From: Salinibacterium sp. SWN167
GTDB lineage: Bacteria > Actinomycetota > Actinomycetes > Actinomycetales > Microbacteriaceae
NCBI RefSeq assembly: GCF_015864665.1
Contig: NZ_JADYWU010000001.1
Coordinates: 62,001 to 126,000, forward strand
Length of the DNA: 64,000 bases
Direction of reading: 5' to 3'
Positions 50,449 to 59,050 of the stretch are shown piece after piece. Within the stretch, counting starts at the first letter, position 1. Each line of letters opens with the position of its first letter. A program made the translations under genes and the position numbers. The notes under the pieces are model-generated. The model saw only the letters and a list, made by a program, of their open reading frames with translations. It searched no databases and was not told the DNA's origin.

Positions 50449-52110
50449 ATGACGTTTGCTGACCTCGTTTTTACCGGTGGCCCCGTCTTCACGGCTACCG
50501 GCGATGAGCCCTGCCGCGGAAGCGTGGCCGTGCGCGACGGCCGCATCATCGCGCTCAGCAGCGTCGACGCCGACATCCAACCGTTTATCGGTCCAGACAC
50601 CGAGGTCATCGACCTCGATGGCAAGTTGCTGATCCCCGGATTTCAGGATGCTCACGTGCACGCCGTGTGGGGCGGGCTCGACCTGATCCGCTGCGACCTC
50701 TCGCAAGACTCGACGCGCGATGAGTATGTAGCGCGGCTGAAGGACTATGCCGCGGCGAACCCTGAGCTCGAGTGGATTTTGGGGGGCGGCTGGAACATGT
50801 CGGCCTTTCCCGGGGGCACGCCCACGGCATCCGATCTCGACCTGGCTGTTACCGACCGGCCCGCATTCATCCCGAACCGTGACGGTCATGGTGCCTGGGT
50901 GAACTCTCGCGCGCTTGAGCTTGCCGGCATCACGGCTGAGACCCCCGACCCCGCCGATGGCCGCATCGAGCGCGACGCCGACGGCAACCCGACGGGCACG
51001 CTGCACGAGGGCGCGATGGCGCTCGTGAACACGCTGCTGCCCGAAACCTCGCCCGAGGACTACACGCGCGCGCTCATGATCGGGCAGGAGTATCTGCACT
51101 CGCTCGGTGTGACCGCGTGGCAAGACGCCATCCTCGGTGGTTACGGGGATGCCGGCGACGCCACTCCCGCGTACATGGCTGCGGCTGAGTCGGGAGACCT
51201 CACCGCTCGCGTGGTTGGGGCCCTCTGGTGGGATCGCACGCGTGGCCCTGAACAGATTCCCGAGCTCGTGATGCGCCGCGAGAAGAACGCCGCTGGTCGC
51301 TTCGCCGCGACGAGCGTGAAAATCATGCAAGACGGCGTTGCCGAAAACTTCACGGCTGCCATGCTGGAGCCCTACCTCGACGGCTGCGGTCACCACACCG
51401 ACAACTCGGGCATCTCCTTCGTGGATGCCGAACAGCTGATCTCGAACGTGACCGAACTCGATGCGCTCGGCTTCCAAGTGCACTTTCATGCCATCGGCGA
51501 CCGCGCCGTGCGCGAGTGCCTCGATGCGGTGGAGGCCGCGCGAGCGATCAACGGCCCCAACGACAACCGTCACCACATTGCGCACCTTCAGGTCGTGCAC
51601 CCGGATGACATCCACCGCTTCGCTGAGGTGGGCGTCACCGCCAACCTGCAGTCGTACTGGGCTGCGCTCGAACCGCAGATGGTCGACCTGACCCTGCCGT
51701 TCTTGGGTGACCCGCGCAGCTCGTGGCAGTATCCGTGGGCGGATCTGCACCGCGCCGGAACGCACTTGGCGTCGGGCAGCGACTGGTCGGTATCGAGCCC
51801 CGACCCGATGGCGGCCATCCACGTTGCCGTGAATCGCCTGGCAGCTCCCGGCCACGAAGAGGGCGAGTACGACGCGTTCTTGCCCGAACAGAGCATCGAT
51901 CTGCTCACCGCGATGACGGCCTACACCGCAGGCAGCGCGTTCACTAATCACTTGGATGAGACGGGCACGATCGAGGTCGGCAAGCTCGCCGATTTGGTCG
52001 TTCTCGATCGCAATCCCTTCGCGGGTGCCAAAGCCGACATCGGCCGCACCCGCACCGAGCAGACGTTCGTCGAAGGCGAGCGCGTGTACCGCGCGCCCGC
52101 CCAACCATAA
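50449..52110 (+). CDS. YtcJ-type amidohydrolase (Amidohydrolase_3)
   Basis: A 553-residue metal-dependent hydrolase. The N-terminal metal motif is GFQDAHVHAVWGGLDLIRCD. Other family blocks are DRPAFIPNRDGHGAWVNSRAL, VKIMQDGVAENFTAAMLEPY, VHFHAIGDRAVRECLDAVEA, HHIAHLQVVHPDD and ASGSDWSVSSPDPM. Members hydrolyse amide, formyl or imino C-N bonds; physiological substrates are mostly unknown. The place directly after PotABCD suggests that it acts on an imported amine derivative. AGAAGG is present upstream of the ATG. Confidence 0.86.
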   Translation: MTFADLVFTGGPVFTATGDEPCRGSVAVRDGRIIALSSVDADIQPFIGPDTEVIDLDGKLLIPGFQDAHVHAVWGGLDLIRCDLSQDSTRDEYVARLKDYAAANPELEWILGGGWNMSAFPGGTPTASDLDLAVTDRPAFIPNRDGHGAWVNSRALELAGITAETPDPADGRIERDADGNPTGTLHEGAMALVNTLLPETSPEDYTRALMIGQEYLHSLGVTAWQDAILGGYGDAGDATPAYMAAAESGDLTARVVGALWWDRTRGPEQIPELVMRREKNAAGRFAATSVKIMQDGVAENFTAAMLEPYLDGCGHHTDNSGISFVDAEQLISNVTELDALGFQVHFHAIGDRAVRECLDAVEAARAINGPNDNRHHIAHLQVVHPDDIHRFAEVGVTANLQSYWAALEPQMVDLTLPFLGDPRSSWQYPWADLHRAGTHLASGSDWSVSSPDPMAAIHVAVNRLAAPGHEEGEYDAFLPEQSIDLLTAMTAYTAGSAFTNHLDETGTIEVGKLADLVVLDRNPFAGAKADIGRTRTEQTFVEGERVYRAPAQP

Positions 52111-52143
52111 AACTCGCCATCAGGCGAGAGAGGAAAGTGCCCC

Positions 52144-53571
52144 ATGGGCAAGATAGTGTTCGAAAGAAATGTGCCAGCGGCATCCGTCATCAGCCACGCC
52201 CTTGAGGGCTCGCTGCAGAAGCCGTTCTGGATCGATGACGTCACCGGCGCCCCCACCTTTAGCGCGCTGAAGTCAGACGTCACCGCTGACCTCGCCATTG
52301 TGGGAGGAGGATATCTCGGCCTCTGGACCGCGGTGCTCGCGAAGCAGCGCAACCCTGACGCTCGCGTTGTGCTGCTCGAAGCCCGCGAACTCGGCTGGGC
52401 TGCCTCGGGCCGCAACGGCGGTTTCTGCGAAGCTAGCCTCACCCACGGCGAAGAGAACGGTCTGAGCCGCTGGCCAAAAGAGTACAACCAGCTCGAACGC
52501 CTCGGCCTGCAGAACCTCGATGAGATCGAGGAGACCGTGAAGACCCTCAAACTCGATGTCGACTTCGAGCGCACGGGTTCACTTGACCTCGCCATCGAAG
52601 AACACGAGATCGCGTGGCTCAAAGAGACCACGACCGACGCCGACACCGTCTTTCTCGACGAGGCCGCGATCCGCGCCGAAGTGAACTCGCCCACGTATCT
52701 CGCTGGCATCTGGAACAAGCGCATCAACGCGATCATTCACCCCGCCAAGCTCGTTCATGAGTTGGCGCGGGTCGCGATCGAACTCGGAGTTGAGATCTTT
52801 GAGAACTCGCCCGTTCGTGAAGTCGCGACATCCGGTGGCCCGACGGATGCCGCAGTCGTGCACAGCAAGCATGGTCGCGTTCACGCCGCCAAGGTTGCGC
52901 TCGCGACTAACGCCTTCCCGTCGTTGCTCAAGCGTGCGCGCCTGCAGACGGTTCCCGTGTATGACTATGTGCTCATGACGGAGCCCTTGAGCCCGGAGCA
53001 ACTCGCCTCGATCGGCTGGTCGAACCGCCAGGGTCTCGCCGATATGGCCAACCAGTTTCACTACTACCGCCTCAGCGCCGACAACCGCATTCTGTTCGGC
53101 GGCTACGACGCGATTTACCACTACGGCCGCAAAGTCCGTGATGAGTATGAGAACCGTCCCGAGAGCTTCGAGAAACTCGCGAGCCACTTCTTCACGACGT
53201 TCCCGCAGCTTGAAGGCCTCAAGTTCAGCCACCGCTGGGCGGGGGCCATTGACGCGTCGACTCAGTTCAGTGCGTTCTTCGGACTGGCCCGCAAGGGTCG
53301 CGTTGCGTATTCGGCCGGCTTCACCGGACTGGGTGTTGGCGCGACTCGCTTCGCCGCGCAGGTGATGCTCGACAAGCTCGACGGTCTCACCACCGAGCGC
53401 ACCGAGCTCGAGATGGTGAAGAAGATGCCGTTGCCGTTCCCGCCCGAGCCGATCGCGTCAATGGGCGTTCAGGCCACGCGCTGGTCGCTCAATCAGGCCG
53501 ACCATAATCAGGGTCGCCGCAATGTGATTCTGAAGACGCTGGATGCTCTGGGGCTCGGTTTCGACTCCTAG
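52144..53571 (+). CDS. FAD-dependent amine oxidase (PuuB/DAO family)
   Basis: A 475-residue flavoprotein. The FAD-binding DxGGGxxG region reads DLAIVGGGYLGLWTAVLA. Next comes GWAASGRNGGFCEASLTHG, the motif of gamma-glutamylputrescine-oxidase-like enzymes, then FGGYDAIYHYG and HRWAGAIDASTQFSAF and the C-terminal AYSAGFTGLGVGATRFAAQV. It should oxidise an amine with oxygen, giving aldehyde, ammonia and peroxide. GAGAGGAAAG precedes the ATG. A small hairpin (CTCGCC/GGCGAG, 52113-52128) lies in the short gap after the amidohydrolase gene. Last gene of the locus; a strong terminator follows. Confidence 0.88.
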   Translation: MGKIVFERNVPAASVISHALEGSLQKPFWIDDVTGAPTFSALKSDVTADLAIVGGGYLGLWTAVLAKQRNPDARVVLLEARELGWAASGRNGGFCEASLTHGEENGLSRWPKEYNQLERLGLQNLDEIEETVKTLKLDVDFERTGSLDLAIEEHEIAWLKETTTDADTVFLDEAAIRAEVNSPTYLAGIWNKRINAIIHPAKLVHELARVAIELGVEIFENSPVREVATSGGPTDAAVVHSKHGRVHAAKVALATNAFPSLLKRARLQTVPVYDYVLMTEPLSPEQLASIGWSNRQGLADMANQFHYYRLSADNRILFGGYDAIYHYGRKVRDEYENRPESFEKLASHFFTTFPQLEGLKFSHRWAGAIDASTQFSAFFGLARKGRVAYSAGFTGLGVGATRFAAQVMLDKLDGLTTERTELEMVKKMPLPFPPEPIASMGVQATRWSLNQADHNQGRRNVILKTLDALGLGFDS

Positions 53572-53629
53572 CGAGGTGTTCGCGCGACCGGCGCTTTCGC
53601 GGCTCCGGTCGCGCAACAACACGCCTCGC
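53572..53629 (+). terminator. Terminator of the amine-utilisation locus
   Basis: GCGCGACCGG (53582-53591) pairs perfectly with CCGGTCGCGC (53605-53614). The outer GCGAGG (53572-53577) also pairs with CCTCGC (53624-53629). It separates the oxidase gene from the TetR operon. Confidence 0.75.
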
Positions 53630-53650
53630 GCGACCGCACCTGTCAGTCAC

Positions 53651-53689
53651 CTGTAATAACTTGCACATCACTGTGCAAGTTATTACAGT
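53651..53689 (+). promoter_or_regulatory. Perfect 17-bp inverted repeat covering the tetR promoter
   Basis: CTGTAATAACTTGCACA (53651-53667) and TGTGCAAGTTATTACAG (53672-53688) are exact inverted copies with a 4-base spacer. TTGCAC (53661-53666) and TACAGT (53684-53689), 17 bases apart, form the promoter inside it. The predicted transcription start falls on the ATG at 53696, so the repressor site lies fully over the promoter of a leaderless mRNA. Confidence 0.85.
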
Positions 53690-53695
53690 GGCTGC

Positions 53696-54409
53696 ATGAC
53701 CACTTCCGCTCCCCGTCGCCCGCGACAGGACGCAGTCGATAACCGCGCCGGCATTCTCAGTGCCGCCACCGCCGCTATTGCCCACGACCCCCAGGCGTCG
53801 ATCAACACCATCGCCCGCAGTGCCGGGCTCTCTCGCCGCGCTTTATACGGCCACTTCGCCGACCGCAACGCACTTCTCGCCGAAATCATCGATACAGGCG
53901 CCGAACGTTTCAACCGCATCGCCAGCGACGTCACCGACACCGATGCTCAAGTCGCGCTTGCCCGCCTCACGTCACTGCTGTGGCAACAGGCCGCCCACGT
54001 GCAGGTTGCCGCCTCCATCGCCCTCGATGACGCTCACCTTGAAGCCACCGGAAAAGCGCTCGCGCCGCTAAGGCATGCTGTTGCCGCCATCCTCCAGCGC
54101 GGCCAGAACGACGGCACGCTCCGCACCGATGTGGATGTCACCACCCTCGCCCGCCTCGTCGAAGAGGCTGCGCGCGCCGCGATCACTCGCGTTGATGCGA
54201 CACTGCCCGAAGCTCGTTCCCTCGCGGTGCGCACCACGCTCAGCATGGCGGGGCTCTCGTGGCGCGAGACTGTTGCGCTGCTCGCGGAGCATCCCGATAT
54301 TCTCGGCGATTCCGCCGCGGGCGACGCTGCCCCTGCCGACGTCGCTCCGGCTGCTGGCGGCGCTGCTCCCGCTGCCGGCGATACTCCCGCCGCTGGGGCC
54401 AAACGCTGA
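53696..54409 (+). CDS. TetR-family transcriptional regulator
   Basis: A 237-residue regulator. The N-terminal helix-turn-helix is INTIARSAGLSRRALYGHFADR (shown here with positions about 37-58; key residues Arg47, Tyr51, His53). A helical ligand-binding domain follows to about residue 205, and then an Ala/Pro/Gly-rich tail of about 30 residues with no fold. It starts without a ribosome site (leaderless) behind a large palindrome that it probably binds. The stop TGA shares its last base with the ATG of the next gene (TGATG). Confidence 0.9.
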   Translation: MTTSAPRRPRQDAVDNRAGILSAATAAIAHDPQASINTIARSAGLSRRALYGHFADRNALLAEIIDTGAERFNRIASDVTDTDAQVALARLTSLLWQQAAHVQVAASIALDDAHLEATGKALAPLRHAVAAILQRGQNDGTLRTDVDVTTLARLVEEAARAAITRVDATLPEARSLAVRTTLSMAGLSWRETVALLAEHPDILGDSAAGDAAPADVAPAAGGAAPAAGDTPAAGAKR

Positions 54410-55116
54410 TGCGCGTCGAGCTGAGCGGAGTGACGAAGGGTCACGACGCCGAAGACTTGCCCGCGACATCCATCACTTTTGAAAGCGGAAAAGTGACGCT
54501 AGCGGTAGCCGAAACCGAACAGCGCCCGACCGTGCTCGGCCTTATTGCCTCTGGTCGCATGCGGCCAGACTCGGGCACCGTCACGATCGATGGTCGAGCG
54601 GATGCCCGTGCTCTCCGCCGCAGCGTCGCTCTCGTTGACGCGCCCGGAGTTTCTGATCCGGATGCTGGAGTGCCACTCGTCGGTGTCGTCGCCGAAGAGC
54701 TGATGTTCGCTGGCCGTCGCGCCGACCCCATCTCGGCTCGGCGCTGGCTCGACGCGGCAGGCTTTCGTTCGCTTGCCTCGACCGCGATAGCCGATATTGA
54801 GCCGATCACGAGACTGCGGGTGCTGTGCGAGCTAGCCGTTCTGCGCCCCCACGTCGAAGCCCTCGTCGTGACCGCGCCCGACCGCCATGGCGGCCAGCCC
54901 CTCGACTGGTGGACCCTCTTCGGCGAATTTGCTGATCGCGGCCTCGCCGTTCTCGCGGTCGCCGGTCGCGCCTCCGAATGGGCCATCACCCACGCCGATG
55001 TGATCGAGCGTGCCGAAACTGCCGAAGCATCCCTGCGCAACAGCCTGGGCGCTTTTGACGAACGTAGCGCTGCCTGGGCCCAAAGTGGCGGCGGCGTAGG
55101 AGTAGACAACGCATGA
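54409..55116 (+). CDS. Degenerate ABC-ATPase-like protein (no Walker A, signature or Walker B)
   Basis: A 235-residue protein that aligns without gaps to the first half of ABC ATPases: MRVELSGVTKG, then GKVTLAVA..., MRPDSGTVTIDGR. Where the P-loop GPNGAGKTT should be it has AETEQRPTV, so the phosphate-binding Lys is replaced by Pro. The signature region reads DIEPITRLRVL, and the Walker B place reads ALVVTAPDRHGG. It cannot bind ATP in the usual way. It lies between a TetR gene and a YhgE/Pip membrane protein gene, overlapping both, so it is probably a structural or regulatory partner of that membrane protein. Homologues are likely to be called ABC ATPases by similarity. Confidence 0.75.
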   Translation: MRVELSGVTKGHDAEDLPATSITFESGKVTLAVAETEQRPTVLGLIASGRMRPDSGTVTIDGRADARALRRSVALVDAPGVSDPDAGVPLVGVVAEELMFAGRRADPISARRWLDAAGFRSLASTAIADIEPITRLRVLCELAVLRPHVEALVVTAPDRHGGQPLDWWTLFGEFADRGLAVLAVAGRASEWAITHADVIERAETAEASLRNSLGAFDERSAAWAQSGGGVGVDNA

Positions 55117-56972
55117 AGGTTCCCGCAATGATCGCCGCTGAACTGCGACGACTCACTTCGTCACGCATGGCGATGCTCGCTTTGCTCGCGCTCATGCTGG
55201 TGCCTGTGCTCTATGGCGGCGTGTACCTGTGGGCCAACCAAGACCCCTACGGCAGCTTTGCTGAAGTGCCGGTCGGGTTGGTCGTCAACGACGATGGTGT
55301 GCCCGCAGACGGCGATGACGAGGCTGTGAACTACGGCCAGCAAGTCGCCGACGATCTGCTCGAGGGCAATGACTTCGAATGGCACGTGCTTTCCCCCGGC
55401 GACGCTGAGACGGCGCTGGCCGACGGCGATGTCGACTTCACGGTGACCATTCCGCACGATTTCTCGGATGCCCTCACCTCCATCGCGGACACTGATCCGC
55501 ATCAGGCTGAGATCGACCTCGAAACCAACGATGCCAACAACTACTTGGCGTCCACGATCGGCAAACAGGCCGTCGAACAGATCCGGCGGTCGGTAGCGGA
55601 ACTCGTGGGAGAAGAAGCGGCCGGCACTCTGCTGACGGCGATCTCTGACATCCGGTCGGAGCTGTCGGATGCCGCCGATGGCGCCTCCCAACTTCTCGAC
55701 GGCTCGCACGACGCCGTCTCTGGTGCTGGTGAGCTCTCGGATGGCGCGAGCACTCTGACTTCGGGACTGACCGAGCTCAGCGCCGCCACCGACACCCTCG
55801 CGAGCGGAGCCGACCAGCTCTCCGCCGGAGCAGCCCAGGTCGCCGCCGGCAACACCGAGCTTGCCGGGTACGCCGATCGCGCGGGCACGGCTGCCCAGGA
55901 CATCGCAGATGCCCTGCCCACCGCTCGCGCCGACCTCGTGACCGCGCTCACCGAGCAGGGGCTCGACGCGACCGAGATTGACGACGTACTCACGGCGCTC
56001 GACCCGCTCAGTGATCGCATTGCGGCGGGCAACGGTACCGTGCAGTCCGCGGTGTCGCAGGTCGATGAACTTGCCGCCGGCGCGAACACGCTCGCGAGTA
56101 GCGCAGCTGAGCTCGCCTCGGGGGCGCAGCAGATTGCCACAGCGACCGGCTCTGCGACATCCGGAGCATCAACACTCAGCGATGGAGTGAGCACCCTCAA
56201 AGACGGGCTCGGCACTCTCGCTGACGGCACCGCCGAACTGCGCGACGGGCTCGAAAGCGGCGTCCAGGAACTGCCCGATTCGAGCGAAGCACTGCGAGCC
56301 CTTCAGGCCGAAACGATCGCTGACCCGGTCGCGGTCGAGACCAGCGCTGTGACGACCGCCGGCAACTATGGTGCCGGCCTTGCCCCGTTCTTCACGGCTC
56401 TGGCGGGCTGGATCGGCATCTACGCCCTCTTCCTCATCGTGAAGCCCGTCTCCAAGCGCGCCGTCACCGCCCTGCGATCACCAATTCGTGTGACCCTGGC
56501 CGGCTGGCTCACACCCGCCGTGCTCGGCGCGCTGCAGATGGTGGCACTGTTCGGCATTCTCGCCATCGCTCTCGGCTTCAACTTCACGCATCCCCTCGGC
56601 ACCCTCGGGGTGATGATCGCGGCAAGCTTCACCTACGCGGCCATCATTCTGGCACTCAACATCTGGTTCGGCTCCGTCGGTCAATTCTTGGGGCTCGTGC
56701 TCATGGTGCTGCAACTCGTGACCGCCGGCGGCACCTTCCCGTGGCAAACGCTGCCTGCACCGCTGGCTGCCCTGCACCACGTTCTACCGATGGGCTACGT
56801 CGTGGATGCCATGCGCCAGTTCATGTACGGCGGCGACCTTGCCAGAGTCGGCACCGACGCTCTCGTGCTCGGCGCCTGGCTCGGTGGCGCGCTCATCCTT
56901 TCAGCCATCGGAGTGACACGCATGACCCACCGCCGCACCCTGCGCGATCTGCAGCCCAGTCTCATAGGCTGA
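55113..56972 (+). CDS. YhgE/Pip-family membrane protein
   Basis: A 619-residue protein. Helix 1 lies at about residues 18-40, followed by a conserved extracellular start (YGGVYLWANQDPYGSF), an ABC-2/Pip-type domain, and a long Ala/Ser/Asp-rich segment (about residues 195-395) with repeated LSDGASTL/LASGADQLSAGAAQV heptad-like units predicted to form a coiled stalk. Five to six C-terminal helices resemble an ABC-2 permease. Family members include the phage infection protein Pip and type VII secretion factor EsaA relatives; a role in export or envelope function is likely. It overlaps the pseudo-ATPase gene by 4 bases. Confidence 0.87.
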   Translation: MKVPAMIAAELRRLTSSRMAMLALLALMLVPVLYGGVYLWANQDPYGSFAEVPVGLVVNDDGVPADGDDEAVNYGQQVADDLLEGNDFEWHVLSPGDAETALADGDVDFTVTIPHDFSDALTSIADTDPHQAEIDLETNDANNYLASTIGKQAVEQIRRSVAELVGEEAAGTLLTAISDIRSELSDAADGASQLLDGSHDAVSGAGELSDGASTLTSGLTELSAATDTLASGADQLSAGAAQVAAGNTELAGYADRAGTAAQDIADALPTARADLVTALTEQGLDATEIDDVLTALDPLSDRIAAGNGTVQSAVSQVDELAAGANTLASSAAELASGAQQIATATGSATSGASTLSDGVSTLKDGLGTLADGTAELRDGLESGVQELPDSSEALRALQAETIADPVAVETSAVTTAGNYGAGLAPFFTALAGWIGIYALFLIVKPVSKRAVTALRSPIRVTLAGWLTPAVLGALQMVALFGILAIALGFNFTHPLGTLGVMIAASFTYAAIILALNIWFGSVGQFLGLVLMVLQLVTAGGTFPWQTLPAPLAALHHVLPMGYVVDAMRQFMYGGDLARVGTDALVLGAWLGGALILSAIGVTRMTHRRTLRDLQPSLIG

Positions 56973-56976
56973 GCCC

Positions 56977-57333
56977 ATGACCGAACCCGCAGCACTCCTC
57001 AGCCCCGGCACGCCCCTTGCGGCGAGCGCCGTTCCCATCGCCCACGAAGCCCTCGGGGCCGACGAAGTGGTGGAGGGCACTCCCACCGCGGGCTACGCCG
57101 TGCTCGACACCCTCGGCGACAGCGAGATCGGCATCTGGGAAATGACCGTGGGCACCGCAACAGACACCGAGGTCGATGAGGTCTTTGTTGTCATTAGCGG
57201 GCGCGCCAGCATCCACTTCGCTGCGGATGATCGAACCATCGCTGTGGTCCCCGGCGATGTCGTGCGGCTCACCGACGGCATGCAGACCACCTGGACCATC
57301 ACCGAAACCCTGCGCAAGATCTACATCAGCTAG
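56977..57333 (+). CDS. Cupin_3 (EutQ/ureidoglycine-aminohydrolase-like) domain protein
   Basis: A 118-residue single-domain cupin: GDSEIGIWEMTVGTATD, then EVDEVFVVISGRASIHF and VVPGDVVRLTDGMQTTWTI. This is the DUF861/Cupin_3 pattern, which lacks most metal-binding histidines. The function is unknown; relatives bind small organic acids or ureides. It begins 4 bases after the YhgE/Pip stop, so it may share its transcript. Confidence 0.82.
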   Translation: MTEPAALLSPGTPLAASAVPIAHEALGADEVVEGTPTAGYAVLDTLGDSEIGIWEMTVGTATDTEVDEVFVVISGRASIHFAADDRTIAVVPGDVVRLTDGMQTTWTITETLRKIYIS

Positions 57334-57378
57334 CTCGCGTGCGCCGCCGAGCACGGCTGCGTCGCGTACCGTAGGAGC

Positions 57379-57747
57379 ATGATCACACGCCGGGAAGTTG
57401 CACTCCGCCTCGACATTCCTTTGGAGATGGCGAGACGGCATGACCTCCCGAATCGCATGTCGGATGCCGAGTTCGAAGAGCTGCAAGCCAATCCGCCAGC
57501 CTGGCTGGTTCAGTCGCTCGCCAACCGCACCGGCAAGCGCCCCGTCTGGATGCAGCTCACCTGCACGGTCTGCGGCTTCACGGAGGCGGCTCGCCCCAAG
57601 AAGTGGTGGCCAGCGTTCACGTATCTCACGTGCGATTGGCATGACGCGGATGAGCTTCCCGCTCCCGCTGAGGGCGTGTTCCGCTCCGAGGTCGACGGCA
57701 TCGGTAGTCGCTTCGTCGGCATCGTCGACGAAGCCGTTAAGTCCTGA
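57379..57747 (+). CDS. Uncharacterised actinobacterial protein with zinc-ribbon-like Cys/His set
   Basis: A 122-residue protein. The N-terminus (RREVALRLDIPLEMARRHDLP) looks like a degenerate helix-turn-helix. The middle has LTCTVCGF, and LTCDWH follows 24 residues later: a C-x2-C ... C-x2-H arrangement able to bind zinc. The C-terminus is acidic. I recognise the type as widespread in Microbacteriaceae but know of no function. TACCGT (57367-57372) is 6 bases before the ATG (leaderless type). Confidence 0.75.
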   Translation: MITRREVALRLDIPLEMARRHDLPNRMSDAEFEELQANPPAWLVQSLANRTGKRPVWMQLTCTVCGFTEAARPKKWWPAFTYLTCDWHDADELPAPAEGVFRSEVDGIGSRFVGIVDEAVKS

Positions 57748-57782
57748 GCTGACTCCCCGGCGGCGTTCGCGCGGGCACTGAA

Positions 57783-58970
57783 CTACTTCGTCGGTAGTGG
57801 TTTCGCTGCGCCGGCAAGCACGAGTGCCACCACAATCGGCACTCCGATCGCGAGCAAAGCGCCCCTGATTCCGACGGCGTCACCGAGGAAGCCCAGCAGT
57901 GGCGGCCCGGCAAGGAATGCCACGTAGCCGATAGTGGCAACGACAGACACTCTGGCCGCAGCGTTTTTGGGGTCGTCGGCTGCTGCCGACATCCCCATCG
58001 GGAAGGCGAGCGCGGCCCCGACCCCCCAGAGGGCGACCCCGATCAGGGCGAGCCAGAGGGTGGGCGCGAGCACGAAGATGGTGAGACCGATGGCGGCGGC
58101 AGCCATACTGCCCCGCAAGACAGGAACCCGACCGAAAGCATCGATCGCCCGGCCACCGAAGAAGCGCATAGCCGTCATCGCGAGCACGAACGTCGCGAAC
58201 ATGAAGGCACCGTTGGCTTCGGTGACCTCGAGTCCGTCGACGGCGGCCTTGGCGATCCAGTCGTTTCCGGCACCCTCCGTGAGGGTCGCGCCAAGCACGA
58301 CTACTCCGATCAGCAGGGTGCGGCGGTCGCTCCAGGCGCTGCGCACTTTCGGCGAAGCAACGTCGTTCTCGGGCTGAGCTGGCTCCGGGATGCGCGGCGC
58401 AAAGTAGCGCGGCAGCCATTGCGTCGCCACCGCTACGACTACGGCGATGACAAAGAGATGCGCCGGCAGCCCCACGCCGAGGTTGGCGAGGCCCGCGCCG
58501 ATGATGGCGCCGAGGAATGCTCCCCCGCTGAAAGCGGCGTGCAACTGCGGCATGATGGTGCGCCCCAGCCTGTGTTCAACGTCGGCGCCCTCGATATTGA
58601 TGGCGACGTCCCAGAGCCCAATTCCGATGCCAAAAACGAAGAGAGAGATTGCGGTGCCGACGGTGGTCTCAGCAGAAAGCGAGAGCGCAATGCCTGCCCC
58701 GGCGAGGGCGGCAAACAATCCCCCGGCGCGCACCGTGTTGGCGGCGCCGATCCGCTCGGTGATGTAGCCCGCCGTCGGGAGGGCGACAAGAGAACCCACC
58801 GCGAGGCACAGCAGCAGTCCGCCCATCTGACCCGGTGTGAGGCCCAGCGTCTCGGTGACGGCCGGAATACGGGCCGCCCAGCTGGCAAACACCAACCCGT
58901 TGATTCCAAAGACGACGAAGGTCGCAATCGTGGCGGCGCGAAGGCGAGCCGGAGTGGCAGGAGCGGTCAT
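57783..58970 (-). CDS. MFS transporter
   Basis: A 395-residue membrane protein with about 12 helices. It starts ATIATFVVFGINGLVFASWA, then MGGLLLCLAVGSLVALPTAG, and RFFGGRAIDAFGRVPVL in the middle loop. The pattern fits the fucose-permease-like/YbjJ group. GAGAAT (58977-58982, minus strand) lies 6 bases before the ATG. It is convergent with the zinc-ribbon-like gene. Substrate unknown. Confidence 0.87.
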   Translation of the reverse strand: MTAPATPARLRAATIATFVVFGINGLVFASWAARIPAVTETLGLTPGQMGGLLLCLAVGSLVALPTAGYITERIGAANTVRAGGLFAALAGAGIALSLSAETTVGTAISLFVFGIGIGLWDVAINIEGADVEHRLGRTIMPQLHAAFSGGAFLGAIIGAGLANLGVGLPAHLFVIAVVVAVATQWLPRYFAPRIPEPAQPENDVASPKVRSAWSDRRTLLIGVVVLGATLTEGAGNDWIAKAAVDGLEVTEANGAFMFATFVLAMTAMRFFGGRAIDAFGRVPVLRGSMAAAAIGLTIFVLAPTLWLALIGVALWGVGAALAFPMGMSAAADDPKNAAARVSVVATIGYVAFLAGPPLLGFLGDAVGIRGALLAIGVPIVVALVLAGAAKPLPTK

Positions 58971-59050
58971 GGGCCAATTCTCTCAGCAACCCTCCTCCGC
59001 GAATTACGGCAGCGGCATTGGCGAAATGTCGACGTCTACCGCGCCGAGGG

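Noticed and set aside
50290-52104. 604-codon open frame on the minus strand
   Set aside because: It is fully antisense to the well-supported YtcJ-type amidohydrolase and has low-complexity Arg/Gly/Val composition; a by-product of third-position G/C bias.
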